Source of the DNA: Candidatus Saccharicenans sp.
GTDB taxonomy: Bacteria; Acidobacteriota; Aminicenantia; Aminicenantales; Saccharicenantaceae
Assembly (NCBI GenBank): GCA_030018265.1
Contig: JASEFX010000007.1
Span: forward strand, 1-64,000
Direction of reading: 5' to 3'
DNA length: 64,000 nt
Shown here: positions 35,682 to 45,371 of the stretch, in pieces
How positions within the stretch are numbered: the first letter of the stretch is position 1
Layout of the letters: each line of letters begins with the position of its first letter
Program-made: the position numbers and the translations under genes
The notes under the pieces: model-generated
Seen by the model: only the letters and a program-made list of their open reading frames with translations
The model's database searches: none
What the model was told of the DNA's origin: nothing

Positions 35682-35762
35682 TTTTCCTCCTTTTTAAGTT
35701 TTGAATTTCCCGGCGCCAGGAAAATTCGTTAATTCGAGAAGAGAGCATAAGACATTAAAATG

Positions 35763-35798
35763 AACATACGGCAAAGGAATTGTTAATTTCTGGTTAAG
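35763..35798 (-). promoter_or_regulatory. Pho-box-like repeat and -10 upstream of the system 2 operon
   Basis: On the minus strand CTTAACC-N4-ATTAACA (35781-35798): two TTAAC units exactly 11 bp apart, the spacing and core used by PhoB/PhoP-type regulators. TATGTT (35763-35768) lies 12 bp downstream, as expected for a -10 in a promoter whose -35 is replaced by an activator site. A third TTAAC lies 32 bp further upstream (35825-35829). Confidence 0.5.
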
Positions 35799-35871
35799 AA
35801 AAAAGCGCTCTGGCCTTAACATGAGTTAAATTTATTCCAGCTCTGACCCGGCTGACCTGGAGTTTTTCTGA

Positions 35872-35900
35872 TTAACACTATAAGGGCTATCTGATATAAT
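35872..35900 (+). promoter_or_regulatory. Sigma70-type promoter of purF
   Basis: TTAACA (35872-35877), 17-bp spacer, perfect TATAAT (35895-35900) with TG one base upstream. Predicted start near 35907, giving a ~22-nt leader to the ATG at 35929. No PurR box or purine riboswitch fits in this space. Confidence 0.65.
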
Positions 35901-35928
35901 AGAGTGTAATTTTCAAGGGATACAGAAT

Positions 35929-37410
35929 ATGTGTGGAGTAATCGGCATCTGGTCTAACGGGGAAGTGTTTCATGACCTTTATCAGGGCCTTCTGTCCATC
36001 CAGCATCGAGGTCAGGATGCGGCCGGCATCATTACTTACGATGGCAAATTTCACGAGAAAAAAGGCAACGGTCTGGTTCTCGATATCTTCGGACCCCAGG
36101 AAGCGGCTCAGCTGAGGGGAAATGTGGGTATCGGTCACACCCGTTATCCGACCATCGGCGGGGGCGGACATGAAGATGCTCAGCCCTTTATGGTCAACAC
36201 TCCATTTGGCATCATTCTGGCTCACAACGGAAACGTGATCAACTACCGGCAGTTGAAAAAAGAGCTGTTTGAAAAGAACCAGAGATTGTTGAATTCTGAC
36301 TGCGACGCTGAGGTTATCCTGAATGTTTTTGCTCAGGAGCTGGAAGAGCAGAGGGTCAGACAGCTCAGCCCCGACCACATCTTCAAAGCGGTAGCCGGGG
36401 TTTACCGCCGGGTTAGAGGCAGCTACTCGGTGGTGGCCTACATAGCCGAACAGGGAATGGTGGCTTTCCGCGACCCGCAGGGGATTAAACCGCTGAGTTT
36501 CGGCCGGCGCCGTGACGGTCTGATTCCCTCCTATGCCTTTGCCTCGGAAACGGTCAGCCTTAACCTGATGAATTTCGGAGAAATAGAACACATCCAGGCG
36601 GGAGAAGCGGTTTTTCTTGACCGCAACCGGCAGTTGCACCGGCGGAAGATCGTCAACAAAAAGCATACCCCCTGTCTTTTTGAGTGGGTTTATTTTGCCC
36701 GGCCGGATTCGGTTATAGATGGCGTCAACGTCTATAAAAGCAGGGTTAATCTCGGCCGGCTGCTGGCCGGAGAAATCAAAAAAAGGAATCTGGAAATAGA
36801 CGTGGTGGTGCCGGTCCCTGATTCTGCCCGCGATGCAGCCATAGAAATTGCCCGCGCGCTGAAATTGAAATACCGTGAAGCGCTGGTGAAAAACCGTTAC
36901 ATCGGCAGAACTTTCATCATGCCGGCTGAGACCAAACGACAGAGTTCCGTGCGGCAGAAACTGAACCCTATCTGTTCAGAGATTGCCGGAAAGAAAGTCC
37001 TGCTGGTCGACGACAGCATCGTCCGCGGTAACACTTCGCGGGCTATTGTGGAGATGGTGAGAGAATGCGGCGCGGTGAAGGTTTATTTTGCTTCTTACTC
37101 GCCGCCGCTTCGCTACCCCTGCGTCTATGGCATCGACATGCAGACTAAAACTGAATTTGTCGCTCGTGACGCCGACGAGGAGCTGGTCGCCCGCAGGATC
37201 GGGGCAGACCAGGTAATATACCAGACGCTGGCCAACCTGAAAAAAGCCATCCGGATGGAGAATCCGGCATTGAAGCACTTCTGCGCGGCCTGCTTCGACG
37301 GCAGGTATCCAACCGGCGACGTCACCCCCGACATCCTGAAAGCGATCGAAGAGGAACGTAAACTGGTGCAGGAAAGTCAGCTTGAACTGAATATCAAAAC
37401 AGGTTGTTAG
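35929..37410 (+). CDS. purF: Amidophosphoribosyltransferase PurF
   Basis: First committed step of purine synthesis: glutamine plus PRPP to phosphoribosylamine (493 aa). The catalytic Cys follows the initiator Met directly (MCGVIGIW), so unlike the B. subtilis enzyme there is no propeptide to remove. The PRTase domain has VLLVDDSIVRGNTSRAIVEM (PRPP loop). Cysteines at HTPCLFEW, RYPCVYGID and HFCAACFDG correspond to the four ligands of the [4Fe-4S] cluster in the Bacillus-type enzyme. Monocistronic, no other pur gene nearby. Confidence 0.96.
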   Translation: MCGVIGIWSNGEVFHDLYQGLLSIQHRGQDAAGIITYDGKFHEKKGNGLVLDIFGPQEAAQLRGNVGIGHTRYPTIGGGGHEDAQPFMVNTPFGIILAHNGNVINYRQLKKELFEKNQRLLNSDCDAEVILNVFAQELEEQRVRQLSPDHIFKAVAGVYRRVRGSYSVVAYIAEQGMVAFRDPQGIKPLSFGRRRDGLIPSYAFASETVSLNLMNFGEIEHIQAGEAVFLDRNRQLHRRKIVNKKHTPCLFEWVYFARPDSVIDGVNVYKSRVNLGRLLAGEIKKRNLEIDVVVPVPDSARDAAIEIARALKLKYREALVKNRYIGRTFIMPAETKRQSSVRQKLNPICSEIAGKKVLLVDDSIVRGNTSRAIVEMVRECGAVKVYFASYSPPLRYPCVYGIDMQTKTEFVARDADEELVARRIGADQVIYQTLANLKKAIRMENPALKHFCAACFDGRYPTGDVTPDILKAIEEERKLVQESQLELNIKTGC

Positions 37411-37428
37411 AGAAAGTTACCTGCGCCC

Positions 37429-38388
37429 TCAGGCTGTCTCTCTCCAGTAGTTGAGAAGATCAAGGATAGACTGTTTCAGGTTCAGCTGCGGCTTCCAGCC
37501 GGCGAGCTTGACCAGTCGGGTAATATCAGCCAGCAAAATCGGGGGTTCGGGAAAGCGACTTTTCGGGTCTTCGGTTTCAATTACCATTTTCGCCCTGGTC
37601 ATACCCTGCATTAATTTAAGGACTTCATGGCCTGACCAGGCCTGCCCCGAACCAACGTTGTAAACTTCACCGGGCTCGCTCTTTTCCAGGATTAACCAGA
37701 GGGCTCTGACCAGGTCTCTGACATCCAGGTAATCCCTTTTGTTTTCCAGATTGGCCACTTTTATCAGCGGCTCTCTTTTCTTTTTTTCTATTTCGGCTAT
37801 CTGCCAGGCAAGGCTTGATATCTGATAATGAGGCGGCTGACCCGGGCCGACCGGGCTGAAAATCCTGGCCCTTACGATCGGCAGGCCATAGAGCATTTGA
37901 AATACTGAAAGCCTAGAAGATCCTGAGCGGCTTTGCTAACGCCAAACGGACTGAGCGGCCGGAAGACGGCTGTTTCTTTTACAGGCAGCTCGTCGGAGTA
38001 AACCAGACCGTAAGCTTCGGCTGAAGTGGCCACCAGCACCCGGGGTCGCAGCTTGAGCTCCCGGAGGGCTTCGAGCAGGTTAACTGTGCCCATCAGGTTG
38101 GTGTCCATAAAAGCACAGGCCATATTATGTGAGGAATCCGTTGACGACAGGCTTGCCAGGTGAAAAATCCGGTCGGGTCGTAAATCTGCCAGTACCTGGA
38201 GAAGCGACCGCAGGTCCCGCACGTCTCCTTCGACCACCCTGATACGCTCGGTCAGTTTTTTTCGTTTGAGAGTAGCAGGAACCCGGCCTGACCAGGCCGG
38301 AGATCTCCACAGGCGATACCACCTGGGAGATGTATTCAATGAGATGGCTGGCCACAAAGCCGCTGGCTCCGGTAATCAGTATTCTCAT
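37429..38388 (-). pseudogene. Broken NAD(P)-dependent sugar epimerase/reductase (GDP-6-deoxymannose reductase-like)
   Basis: Short-chain dehydrogenase/epimerase of about 318 codons split over frames. The N-terminus (MRILITGASGFVASHLIEYI, nucleotide-binding) and C-terminus (from MLYGLPIVRARIFSPVGPG) share one frame; the middle (from KRKKLTERIRVVEGDVRDL to LLGFQYFK) is shifted. The first shift (one extra base) lies near 38265-38290, next to a perfect 8-bp inverted repeat at 38283-38300; the second (one missing A in TTCAAATG) lies near 37896. The catalytic YxxxK motif reads FGVSK: Tyr is replaced by Phe (codon 37944-37946). The frameshifts alone could be sequencing errors, but the Tyr loss favours a real pseudogene. 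Nucleotide-sugar role would fit the nearby EPS locus. Confidence 0.82.
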
Positions 38389-38416
38389 CTTTTATTTCCC
38401 GTTTTTACTTAAATAC

Positions 38417-38444
38417 CATATAGGTTTTTTTCTCTGAGTGTCAA
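38417..38444 (-). promoter_or_regulatory. Promoter upstream of the broken epimerase gene
   Basis: Minus strand: perfect TTGACA (38439-38444), 16-bp spacer, TATATG (38417-38422), about 29 bp before the start codon at 38388. A retained promoter before a broken gene suggests recent inactivation, or that the gene is intact and the frameshifts are errors. The remaining gap to lptD (to 38645) shows no gene or terminator. Confidence 0.5.
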
Positions 38445-38645
38445 TACTAAAATTATTAAAAAAGCGGACATAACTCTGGCAAGTCTTTGCCTCTGCTGCC
38501 CCGAAATGAACAAATCAATTCGCTTTCAGGAAAAAATCGCACAGGCTTTTTTCAGGCATACTTCAGACGAAGCCCCGGAAGCTCCGGTTTGATTTTATCA
38601 ATCGATCAATATCAATCTGATCACATTCCACCGGACAGCTTTAGC

Positions 38646-40832
38646 TCAGAACCCGAGGGTTCCCGGCAGGTCTGAAGTGTGGCTGATATTACCCAGTCCA
38701 ACAGAGAATCTGAACTGAGCTTCCGGCTTCGAACGATAATAAAAAATCCTGAGGTCAAAGCTGAAGTCCAGACACTGATAATGATAGGTGCCCGCCAGGG
38801 CGGAATAAAGAATTTTCCTGTTCTGGACGTCCACTTCAACCTGGGTCTTCAGGTCGATTTTTTCAGGCCAGCGAACACCGGCCTGAATTCCGGCCTGATG
38901 GCTGCGGAAAAAGCTGTCCGGCGTAATTACCTGGTAATACTTTGACCAGTTAAGGTTGAAGAAAAAACGGTCTTCAGGCTTTCCCCAGCCGGCGCTCAGC
39001 CTGGAGCTGAGAAGGTTTTTTTCATAGGGGTTAAAATCGGCTGAAACATCCAGGCTCAGCGGTCCGAACGGATAATATCTCAGGTAGACGTTGACCGGAG
39101 AAAAGTGCCTTTCCTGGTGGCAGGGGTAATAGTAGCGAATCGGACTGTGTTCAGGGTCGAAGAAAACCGTTGTCGTCAATCCGAGCGTCAGGATTTCTCT
39201 GGGGGAGCTGTCGGTTTTCGTCAGAAAATGCTGGGTCAGGCCGAATTTCAGGTTGTTGTTTCTAAAAATTCCGAAGGGAGAAATAATTCTTTCGAGCGTT
39301 TCCCGGGGTATCGGGCTATCGAAGGAATAAGAGATAAAAGGCACCACCAGGTGTTTAAGATAGGCCTGGCCTTTCCTGAAGAAAAGGCGATAGACGACCG
39401 GACCTTCAAGGTTAAGGCCAAAACTGCCCTGGGCCGTCAGCAGGGAATTTTCTGTGCGGATGTTTGTTCCCGGCTGATAGCTCTGGAAATACCAGACAAA
39501 ATTGCCGCCGGCGCGGAAAGTCAGGTTTAACCACGCGGCAGGCAGCAGGGGGAAAGAAAGAGAAGGTCGGAAATAGGCCTGGCCGAGGTCATAACCGGTT
39601 TCAGTCAGCTCAGTTTTCCAGCTGTACTGCCAGTTGCTGAGGCCGGATTCAAAAGAGAGGTCGACCCGGGGAAATAATCTGTATTTCAACATGTTGAAGC
39701 TGAGCTGGGGTCGGTAGGTGGTACTCACTTTCTGGCCGGTGAGGGGGAAGTAGCTTTCGAATTTAGAGGCCCGGAGGTTAAAATTGAAACGCGACCAGTT
39801 TCTGGTAAGTCCGAGCTGATAGGATCGATTGTTTACCGTGGCCAGGTTGAAATTGTTCTCAAACTCTCTCAGAAAATCGAAAGAACTGGAATAGTCAGCC
39901 CGGGCTGAAAGATGAAATCCGTAAGGCAATTTCTGGGAATGGTCCAGGCGCAGAATGAAGGGTGTTTTTTGAGGCGAAATGTTTTCATCTTTCCATGGAA
40001 GGAAAAAGTAACCGTTAGCTTCGCCTCTTGTTCCCCCCGGCAGAAGATAACGGAATTCGAGACCGGCTCCGGCGCCTTTTCTTGAATACCAGTCGACGGT
40101 GACGGTGGAATCGATGTTCCGGGTTATTGCCCAGTAAAAACTCTGGCTGAGAGTAATTCCTTTCACCCGGTTGAAACCCAGGCGAGGGAAGAGAAAACCG
40201 GTAGCTCTGGGTTTCAGTGGATATCTCAAATAAGGAACATAAAGGACTGGAATTTCTTTAACCCGGAAAACGGCCTGCTTCATGGTGATATGGTCTTCAG
40301 GCTGAAATCGGGCTTCAGAAAAGGCAAAGCGCCAGCGGGGCACCGGTTGGGTGCAGCTGGTGAACCAGGCTCTTTCCAGGCGGTATACACCGGTGACTGA
40401 TTTATGGATTTTCTCCGCTCCAAAAAGAGCGCCCGGACGACTTATAGCCCGGACTTCTTCCAGGGAGCACTCTCCGGTTTTCAGGTTGTAGGAGAGACGA
40501 TCACAGGAAATCACCTCATCCGGAAGTTGAAGAGTGATATGTCCCAGCGCGACCAGTTCATAGGTTTCGAGATTCACCTGAAGGCGATCAGCCAGAAGCA
40601 CCAGCGAGCCGTATCTGAGTTCTACCTCTCCCTCGGCCAGCCAGACCGGACCGTTTTTTTCCTGGTATTTAGCTTCAAGCTGAATGACCTCGTCCACAAG
40701 GATAGAGTTTCTTTCCTGGCTTATATACGTTGCAGGCAAAGACAGAGCGGGACACAGAATAAGGAGGCTGATAAAGCAGATGCTCTGCCAGGAAACAGGT
40801 TTCCAGCCGTTCATTCCGATCACTGTGTTCAT
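38646..40832 (-). CDS. lptD: LPS-assembly outer-membrane protein LptD
   Basis: Outer-membrane barrel that inserts lipopolysaccharide into the outer leaflet (728 aa). Signal peptide (SICFISLLILCPALSLPA), then an OstA/LptA-like jellyroll (about 35-200: VWLAEGEVELRYGSLVLLAD, ISCDRLSYNLKTGECSL) and a large barrel with the LptD-specific segment WFTSCTQPVPRWRFAFSEAR and VPYLRYPLKPRATGFLFPRLG. Start uncertain: ATGs at 40862, 40832 and 40814 are in frame, all leaving the signal peptide intact. No LptE or other lpt gene is nearby. It indicates an LPS-bearing diderm. Confidence 0.9.
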   Translation of the reverse strand: MNTVIGMNGWKPVSWQSICFISLLILCPALSLPATYISQERNSILVDEVIQLEAKYQEKNGPVWLAEGEVELRYGSLVLLADRLQVNLETYELVALGHITLQLPDEVISCDRLSYNLKTGECSLEEVRAISRPGALFGAEKIHKSVTGVYRLERAWFTSCTQPVPRWRFAFSEARFQPEDHITMKQAVFRVKEIPVLYVPYLRYPLKPRATGFLFPRLGFNRVKGITLSQSFYWAITRNIDSTVTVDWYSRKGAGAGLEFRYLLPGGTRGEANGYFFLPWKDENISPQKTPFILRLDHSQKLPYGFHLSARADYSSSFDFLREFENNFNLATVNNRSYQLGLTRNWSRFNFNLRASKFESYFPLTGQKVSTTYRPQLSFNMLKYRLFPRVDLSFESGLSNWQYSWKTELTETGYDLGQAYFRPSLSFPLLPAAWLNLTFRAGGNFVWYFQSYQPGTNIRTENSLLTAQGSFGLNLEGPVVYRLFFRKGQAYLKHLVVPFISYSFDSPIPRETLERIISPFGIFRNNNLKFGLTQHFLTKTDSSPREILTLGLTTTVFFDPEHSPIRYYYPCHQERHFSPVNVYLRYYPFGPLSLDVSADFNPYEKNLLSSRLSAGWGKPEDRFFFNLNWSKYYQVITPDSFFRSHQAGIQAGVRWPEKIDLKTQVEVDVQNRKILYSALAGTYHYQCLDFSFDLRIFYYRSKPEAQFRFSVGLGNISHTSDLPGTLGF

Positions 40833-40884
40833 AATATATAATTGCCGCCTTTTCGGGGGCAAGGAGAAAGTGCTGCCTGGTTCC

Positions 40885-40914
40885 TTGAATTTGATTAGCT
40901 AAATGTGGTAAAAA
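40885..40914 (+). promoter_or_regulatory. Possible promoter of the EPS export locus
   Basis: TTGAAT (40885-40890), 18-bp spacer, TAAAAA (40909-40914) with TG one base upstream, in the 98-bp divergent gap between lptD and the EPS barrel gene. The -10 is weak. Confidence 0.35.
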
Positions 40915-40930
40915 TAAAGGCATCTGAGAA

Positions 40931-42184
40931 ATGAAAGCTCTGGCCGGTTTGAGAAAATTTGCTGTTCCAGTGTTAAGAACAACAATATTCTGTCTGTTTT
41001 TTTCTTTCCTGACCATCGACCTTATGGCTGAGACCTGGAAAGCTAAGGAACTTCGCCGGGCCTGGGAGGAGGCGGCCTGGAGGTTTGGACCGCTCAGGGT
41101 TCAGCCTCTTATTATTATCAGGGATGCTGGTTACGATTCGAACATCTATTACCATCCTCAGGCGGTGTCGGATTTCTGGCTGACAGCGGGACCAGGGGCT
41201 TATGCTTATTTGATGTTCAAAAAGAGAGTGATAGTTCGAGTTTTTGAATCGCGACAGTATGTTTATTTTTTTAAGACGGAAAGGGAAAGAACCTGGAATA
41301 ATTACTTCAACGGAGACGTTTCGCTAAGCTTTAACCGGATTCTTCTGACCGTCGGCGGAGCCTGGAACAATGCCCGCGAAAGATGGAACACCGAAATCGA
41401 TATAAGACCGCGAAGAATAGAAAAAAGAGGTAACCTTTCTTTGCTTTATCAGAGATCTTACCGGGTTTCCTTTGAAGTTACCGCTTCCCTGGCGGATTAT
41501 CTTTATGAGAGCCTGGAATATAATTCCGTAAACATAGGGGAAAGACTGAGCCATCTGGAGAATCTGTTTTCAGGAAAACTTTATTACCGGTTGAACCCGA
41601 GGATTCAGTTTTTTCTTGAAGGGGAGTTCGCGCGGTATGATTTCAGGAGCGAGCTGAGCCCCGGAGATTCCCGGAGCCAGGCTGTTTATTCCGGTTTTGA
41701 ATTTTCTCCGGCCGGCAGGATCAGAGGGCGGCTGAGACTGGGCTATAAAAATTTCGACTCCCTGGAAGAGGGGCGGCCGGATTACCGCGGGCTCGTCGGG
41801 GACACCTCGATCAGCTGGGCGCTGATGCGTCCGCTGGTTCTGAGAGCTTCCTATCAGAGGGATGTTAACTTTTCGGTCTGGTCGCAGAATCCTTTTTATG
41901 TAGGAAACGGCTGGTCAACTGGAGCCTCCGTTTATATGTTCCGGAGAAGGATCCGCCTTGATTATAATTACAGCCGGCTGCGAAATGATTACCCTCTGGA
42001 TGCGGTGCCCGGTTCCGAACCCAGAAAGGATTTTTATACTTTGAATTCGGTGGCTTTATATATTAGAATTAAAAAGACGGTAGGATTTGGAATTTCAGGA
42101 GGTTTGTGGAGCAGAAAGATAAATGTTTTTGACTGGGATGTAAGAAAAAAATTTCTCGGAGCAAACCTGACCTATGAATTTTAA
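40931..42184 (+). CDS. Outer-membrane beta-barrel protein at the head of the EPS locus
   Basis: A 417-residue exported protein (signal peptide near TTIFCLFFSFLTIDLMAE) whose body is a series of amphipathic strands: GAYAYLMFKKRVIVRVFES, GDVSLSFNRILLTVGGAW, GRLRLGYKNFDSLEEG, ending FLGANLTYEF with C-terminal Phe. Proteins of this kind (BBP2-like) are often encoded next to Wza/Wzc genes in exopolysaccharide clusters and may help polysaccharide cross the outer membrane. No enzyme motif is visible. It is the first gene of a plus-strand run that continues to 50226. Confidence 0.72.
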   Translation: MKALAGLRKFAVPVLRTTIFCLFFSFLTIDLMAETWKAKELRRAWEEAAWRFGPLRVQPLIIIRDAGYDSNIYYHPQAVSDFWLTAGPGAYAYLMFKKRVIVRVFESRQYVYFFKTERERTWNNYFNGDVSLSFNRILLTVGGAWNNARERWNTEIDIRPRRIEKRGNLSLLYQRSYRVSFEVTASLADYLYESLEYNSVNIGERLSHLENLFSGKLYYRLNPRIQFFLEGEFARYDFRSELSPGDSRSQAVYSGFEFSPAGRIRGRLRLGYKNFDSLEEGRPDYRGLVGDTSISWALMRPLVLRASYQRDVNFSVWSQNPFYVGNGWSTGASVYMFRRRIRLDYNYSRLRNDYPLDAVPGSEPRKDFYTLNSVALYIRIKKTVGFGISGGLWSRKINVFDWDVRKKFLGANLTYEF

Positions 42185-42236
42185 TCCCGGGCTGGCATTA
42201 GCACGGGTTAGACAGTCGATAAAAGGTAAATAAAAA

Positions 42237-43139
42237 ATGGATAAAGTTGAATTTAAGCGGTTCAATATCTTTTTCGTGTTTCTCCTGGTATGCGTTCTTT
42301 TCGGGTACGGGTTAAGTCAGGATAGAGGAGTTCCGGCTGAAGCTCAAGAGATGCAAAAAGCTGCCCGCGATTATTTCATCAGAGAATACGTTATCGGTCC
42401 TAGGGACCTTCTGGAAATAAAAGTTTTTGAGCTCCCGGAGTTTGACAACACGGTCAGGGTGTCTGAAGACGGTTCTATTACTCTGCCGCTTCTCGGGAAT
42501 GTCCAGGTCCGCGGGTTGACGAAGGAAAAACTCGAGCGGAGACTGGCTGAACTTCTGGAAAAATACGTTAAGAATGCTCAGGTGTCGGTTTTTATAAAAG
42601 AATATCAGAGTTCCCGTGTGGCCATCATCGGTGCGGTGGAAAGACCCGGCATGTACGAACTGGTTGGCCGGCAAACGCTGCTGCAGATGATTTCTCAGGC
42701 GGGCGGTTTCAAGGAAAACGCAGCCAATGAAATTTACATCCTGAGAGAAGGCGAAGGAGGAGTTACCGCTTCTATCAGAATTGACCTGGAAGATCTGCTG
42801 CTCAACGGCAATCAGCGGCTGAACATTCCTCTCCAGCCTAACGATGTGATCAACGTTCCGGTCGACAGGTTGATTACCATTTATGTTTTCGGTCAGGTCC
42901 GCAACCCCGGAGCGATTCAGGTAAAGATGTCTAAAAAGATTACTCTTCTTCAGGCTATCGCCCAGGCCGGGGGCCTGAGCGAAAACGCTTCGAAACGAGG
43001 GGTGATTGTGAAAAGAAAAGATAAGAGCGGTAAAGAAATAAATTTTAAGATTAATCTGAACGATATCATAAAAGGCAAACGCAAGGATCTCCCGCTCCAG
43101 GAAGGAGATGTGGTGATCGTTCAGGAAAGCATATTTTAG
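42237..43139 (+). CDS. Wza-family polysaccharide export protein
   Basis: Periplasmic/outer-membrane export protein (300 aa): a signal anchor (about 10-28), the Poly_export domain (VIGPRDLLEIKVFELPEFDN, VRVSEDGSITLPLLGNVQV) and two SLBB domains (VAIIGAVERPGMYEL; IYVFGQVRNPGAIQV). There is no lipobox cysteine and no long C-terminal helix like that of E. coli Wza, so outer-membrane passage may need the barrel protein encoded just upstream. The kinase gene follows after 24 bp. Confidence 0.92.
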   Translation: MDKVEFKRFNIFFVFLLVCVLFGYGLSQDRGVPAEAQEMQKAARDYFIREYVIGPRDLLEIKVFELPEFDNTVRVSEDGSITLPLLGNVQVRGLTKEKLERRLAELLEKYVKNAQVSVFIKEYQSSRVAIIGAVERPGMYELVGRQTLLQMISQAGGFKENAANEIYILREGEGGVTASIRIDLEDLLLNGNQRLNIPLQPNDVINVPVDRLITIYVFGQVRNPGAIQVKMSKKITLLQAIAQAGGLSENASKRGVIVKRKDKSGKEINFKINLNDIIKGKRKDLPLQEGDVVIVQESIF

Positions 43140-43163
43140 GGCACGTAAGGTAAGAGGTTAAAG

Positions 43164-45371
43164 ATGAACAACGAAAACTATGTGGAATCTCAGGCCACGG
43201 CCGCGGATGAAATAGACCTGAGAAAATACATCGATATCATCGTACGCAGACGCTGGACGGTGATTTCGGTCACCCTGATCGCGGCGGCCATTTCTCTGAT
43301 CATTTCCTTTGTCACCAGGCCCGTTTATAAAGCCAGCGGGACGGTGATGATTGAAAAAGAACCGAACATTTTAAGCTTTGAGGACATTTTTCAGATAGAA
43401 ACTTTCCGGGATGATTATTTTCAGACACAGTACAAGCTGCTTCAAAGCCGGAGCCTGGCGGAAAGAACCATCGAACAGCTGAAACTCTGGGAGAAAAAAG
43501 AATTTTCCGCCGGGAAAGAGGTCACGCCGGATGACCTGAAGAATCCAGTTTTCAGAAGAAAATTGATTGACAGGTTCTTAAGCCGGCTCGAGGTCAAGCC
43601 GATCAGAATGACCAGGCTGGTGGAAGTCTCCTTCAAGGCTGGCGACCCGGTCCTGGCCAGCGATTGCGTGAACGCCCTGTTCGATTCTTTCATAGACATG
43701 AATATTGAGTCAAAATACGAGACCACCGAACAGGCAACCGAATTTCTTACCCAGCAGATCAACGACCTGAAGCGAGAAATAAGCGAGAAAGAACAGGAGC
43801 TGCAAAGGTACGGTCAGGAAAAGGATATCGTTCTGCTGAGCGAGAAAGAAACAACGGTGCTGGATAAGCTAAATGAAGTTAACAAGGCACTGACCGAGGC
43901 CCAGATTGACCGGGTAAGGAAAGAAGCTTATTACAACAGCATCAAAAACGCTTCACCCGATTTTATTCCCGAAGCCCTCAACAACCAGCTGATTCAACGC
44001 CTGCGCGAGGATTATGTGAGACTCAGCCGGGAATACGCCAAGATGCAGGAGAAATTCCAGCCCGATTACCCGGAAATGCAACGTCTGAAAGCCGAGCTGG
44101 ATTCAGCCAGAGAACTACTGAAGAACGAAACCCAGAGGCTGGTGCAGGCCGCTTATTCCGATTATCATGCATCACTTAAGAAAGAGCTGTCATTGCGGGA
44201 ACTTTTTGAAACACATAAGGAGGAAGCCTTCCGGCTGAATTCCAGCGCCATTCTTTACAACAGCCTGAAGATTGAAATAGAAAACAAAAAAAATCTTCTC
44301 GAATCTCTTCTGAAGAGGCAGAGCGAAACGGGTCTTTCAGCCCGGCTTAAGGGCCTGAGAACTTCCAACGTCCGCATTGTCGACCGGGCTGACATTCCGA
44401 TCCATCCTTACAGCCCCAAAAAATTGCGCAATCTGCTGCTGGCTCTTTTTCTCGGGTTGTTTGGAGGAGTCGGGCTGGCTCTGGTCATGGAGTATCTGGA
44501 TAATACGATTAAATCAGCCGAGGATGTTGAGCGTTACTCCAGGTTGCCCACGCTCGGAGTTGTTCCGGCATTTAATGGAGACACTATTCTTGACGGCCAT
44601 TATTATGCCTACCGCTCGAGAGAGGATGAGTCAGAAGACAGGAAGAAAAAGAGAAATGAAAAGGAAGAGACAGCCGCGGGGACTGAACCCAGAAGCATCG
44701 AGCTGATCAGTTACTTTGCTCCGGAATCCACCTTTGCCGAAAGCTACCGCTCGCTGAGAACCGCTCTGTTGTTATCCGGACCCCTTTCGAGTCTTAAAAG
44801 CTTGATCATCACCAGTCCTCTGCCGAATGAAGGCAAATCCGTAACCATTTCCAATTTGGCGGTGAGTCTGGCCCAGATGGAAAAGAAGGTTTTGCTGGTG
44901 GATGCCGACCTGCGCCGGCCAAAACAATACCGCATTTTTAACATAAAAAACCACGACGGGCTGAGCAACTTTCTGACCATAGGGGTGGATATTGAAAAAC
45001 TGATTAAGCCCACGATTGTGCCTTTTCTGTACTTGATAAACTCCGGGCCGATCCCGCCGAACCCGGCCGAGCTGCTCGGTTCCGAAAGGATGAAGGAACT
45101 TCTGGAAAGGGCGAAAGAAGATTTTGACTTTGTTTTGATAGACACTCCGCCGCTTCTTTCCGTGACAGATTCCCAGGTGCTGGGCAAGCTGGTTGATGGG
45201 ATTATAATGGTGGTGCATGCGGAAAAAACACCCCGCGAAGCCCTGCGGCAGGCAAGAGAGATTATCGACCTGCTTCAACTGAAGACGTTCGGGGTGGTGA
45301 TCAACGCCCTCAACCTTGACAACCGTGGATATTATTATCGCCGCTATTATCGGCATTATTATAAAAAATAG
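43164..45371 (+). CDS. Wzc-type chain-length regulator and BY-kinase
   Basis: Inner-membrane tyrosine autokinase (735 aa) controlling exopolysaccharide length and export. Order: Wzz domain with TM1 (about 33-52), long coiled-coil periplasmic part (about 195-400), TM2 (LLLALFLGLFGGVGLALVME), then a cytoplasmic BY-kinase domain (about 515-710) with Walker A SPLPNEGKSVTISNLA, Walker A' VLLVDADLRRPK and Walker B FVLIDTPP. The C-terminus has seven tyrosines (RGYYYRRYYRHYYKK), the expected autophosphorylation tail. A charged Lys/Glu linker joins TM2 to the kinase. The PHP phosphatase gene starts immediately after its stop. Confidence 0.94.
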   Translation: MNNENYVESQATAADEIDLRKYIDIIVRRRWTVISVTLIAAAISLIISFVTRPVYKASGTVMIEKEPNILSFEDIFQIETFRDDYFQTQYKLLQSRSLAERTIEQLKLWEKKEFSAGKEVTPDDLKNPVFRRKLIDRFLSRLEVKPIRMTRLVEVSFKAGDPVLASDCVNALFDSFIDMNIESKYETTEQATEFLTQQINDLKREISEKEQELQRYGQEKDIVLLSEKETTVLDKLNEVNKALTEAQIDRVRKEAYYNSIKNASPDFIPEALNNQLIQRLREDYVRLSREYAKMQEKFQPDYPEMQRLKAELDSARELLKNETQRLVQAAYSDYHASLKKELSLRELFETHKEEAFRLNSSAILYNSLKIEIENKKNLLESLLKRQSETGLSARLKGLRTSNVRIVDRADIPIHPYSPKKLRNLLLALFLGLFGGVGLALVMEYLDNTIKSAEDVERYSRLPTLGVVPAFNGDTILDGHYYAYRSREDESEDRKKKRNEKEETAAGTEPRSIELISYFAPESTFAESYRSLRTALLLSGPLSSLKSLIITSPLPNEGKSVTISNLAVSLAQMEKKVLLVDADLRRPKQYRIFNIKNHDGLSNFLTIGVDIEKLIKPTIVPFLYLINSGPIPPNPAELLGSERMKELLERAKEDFDFVLIDTPPLLSVTDSQVLGKLVDGIIMVVHAEKTPREALRQAREIIDLLQLKTFGVVINALNLDNRGYYYRRYYRHYYKK

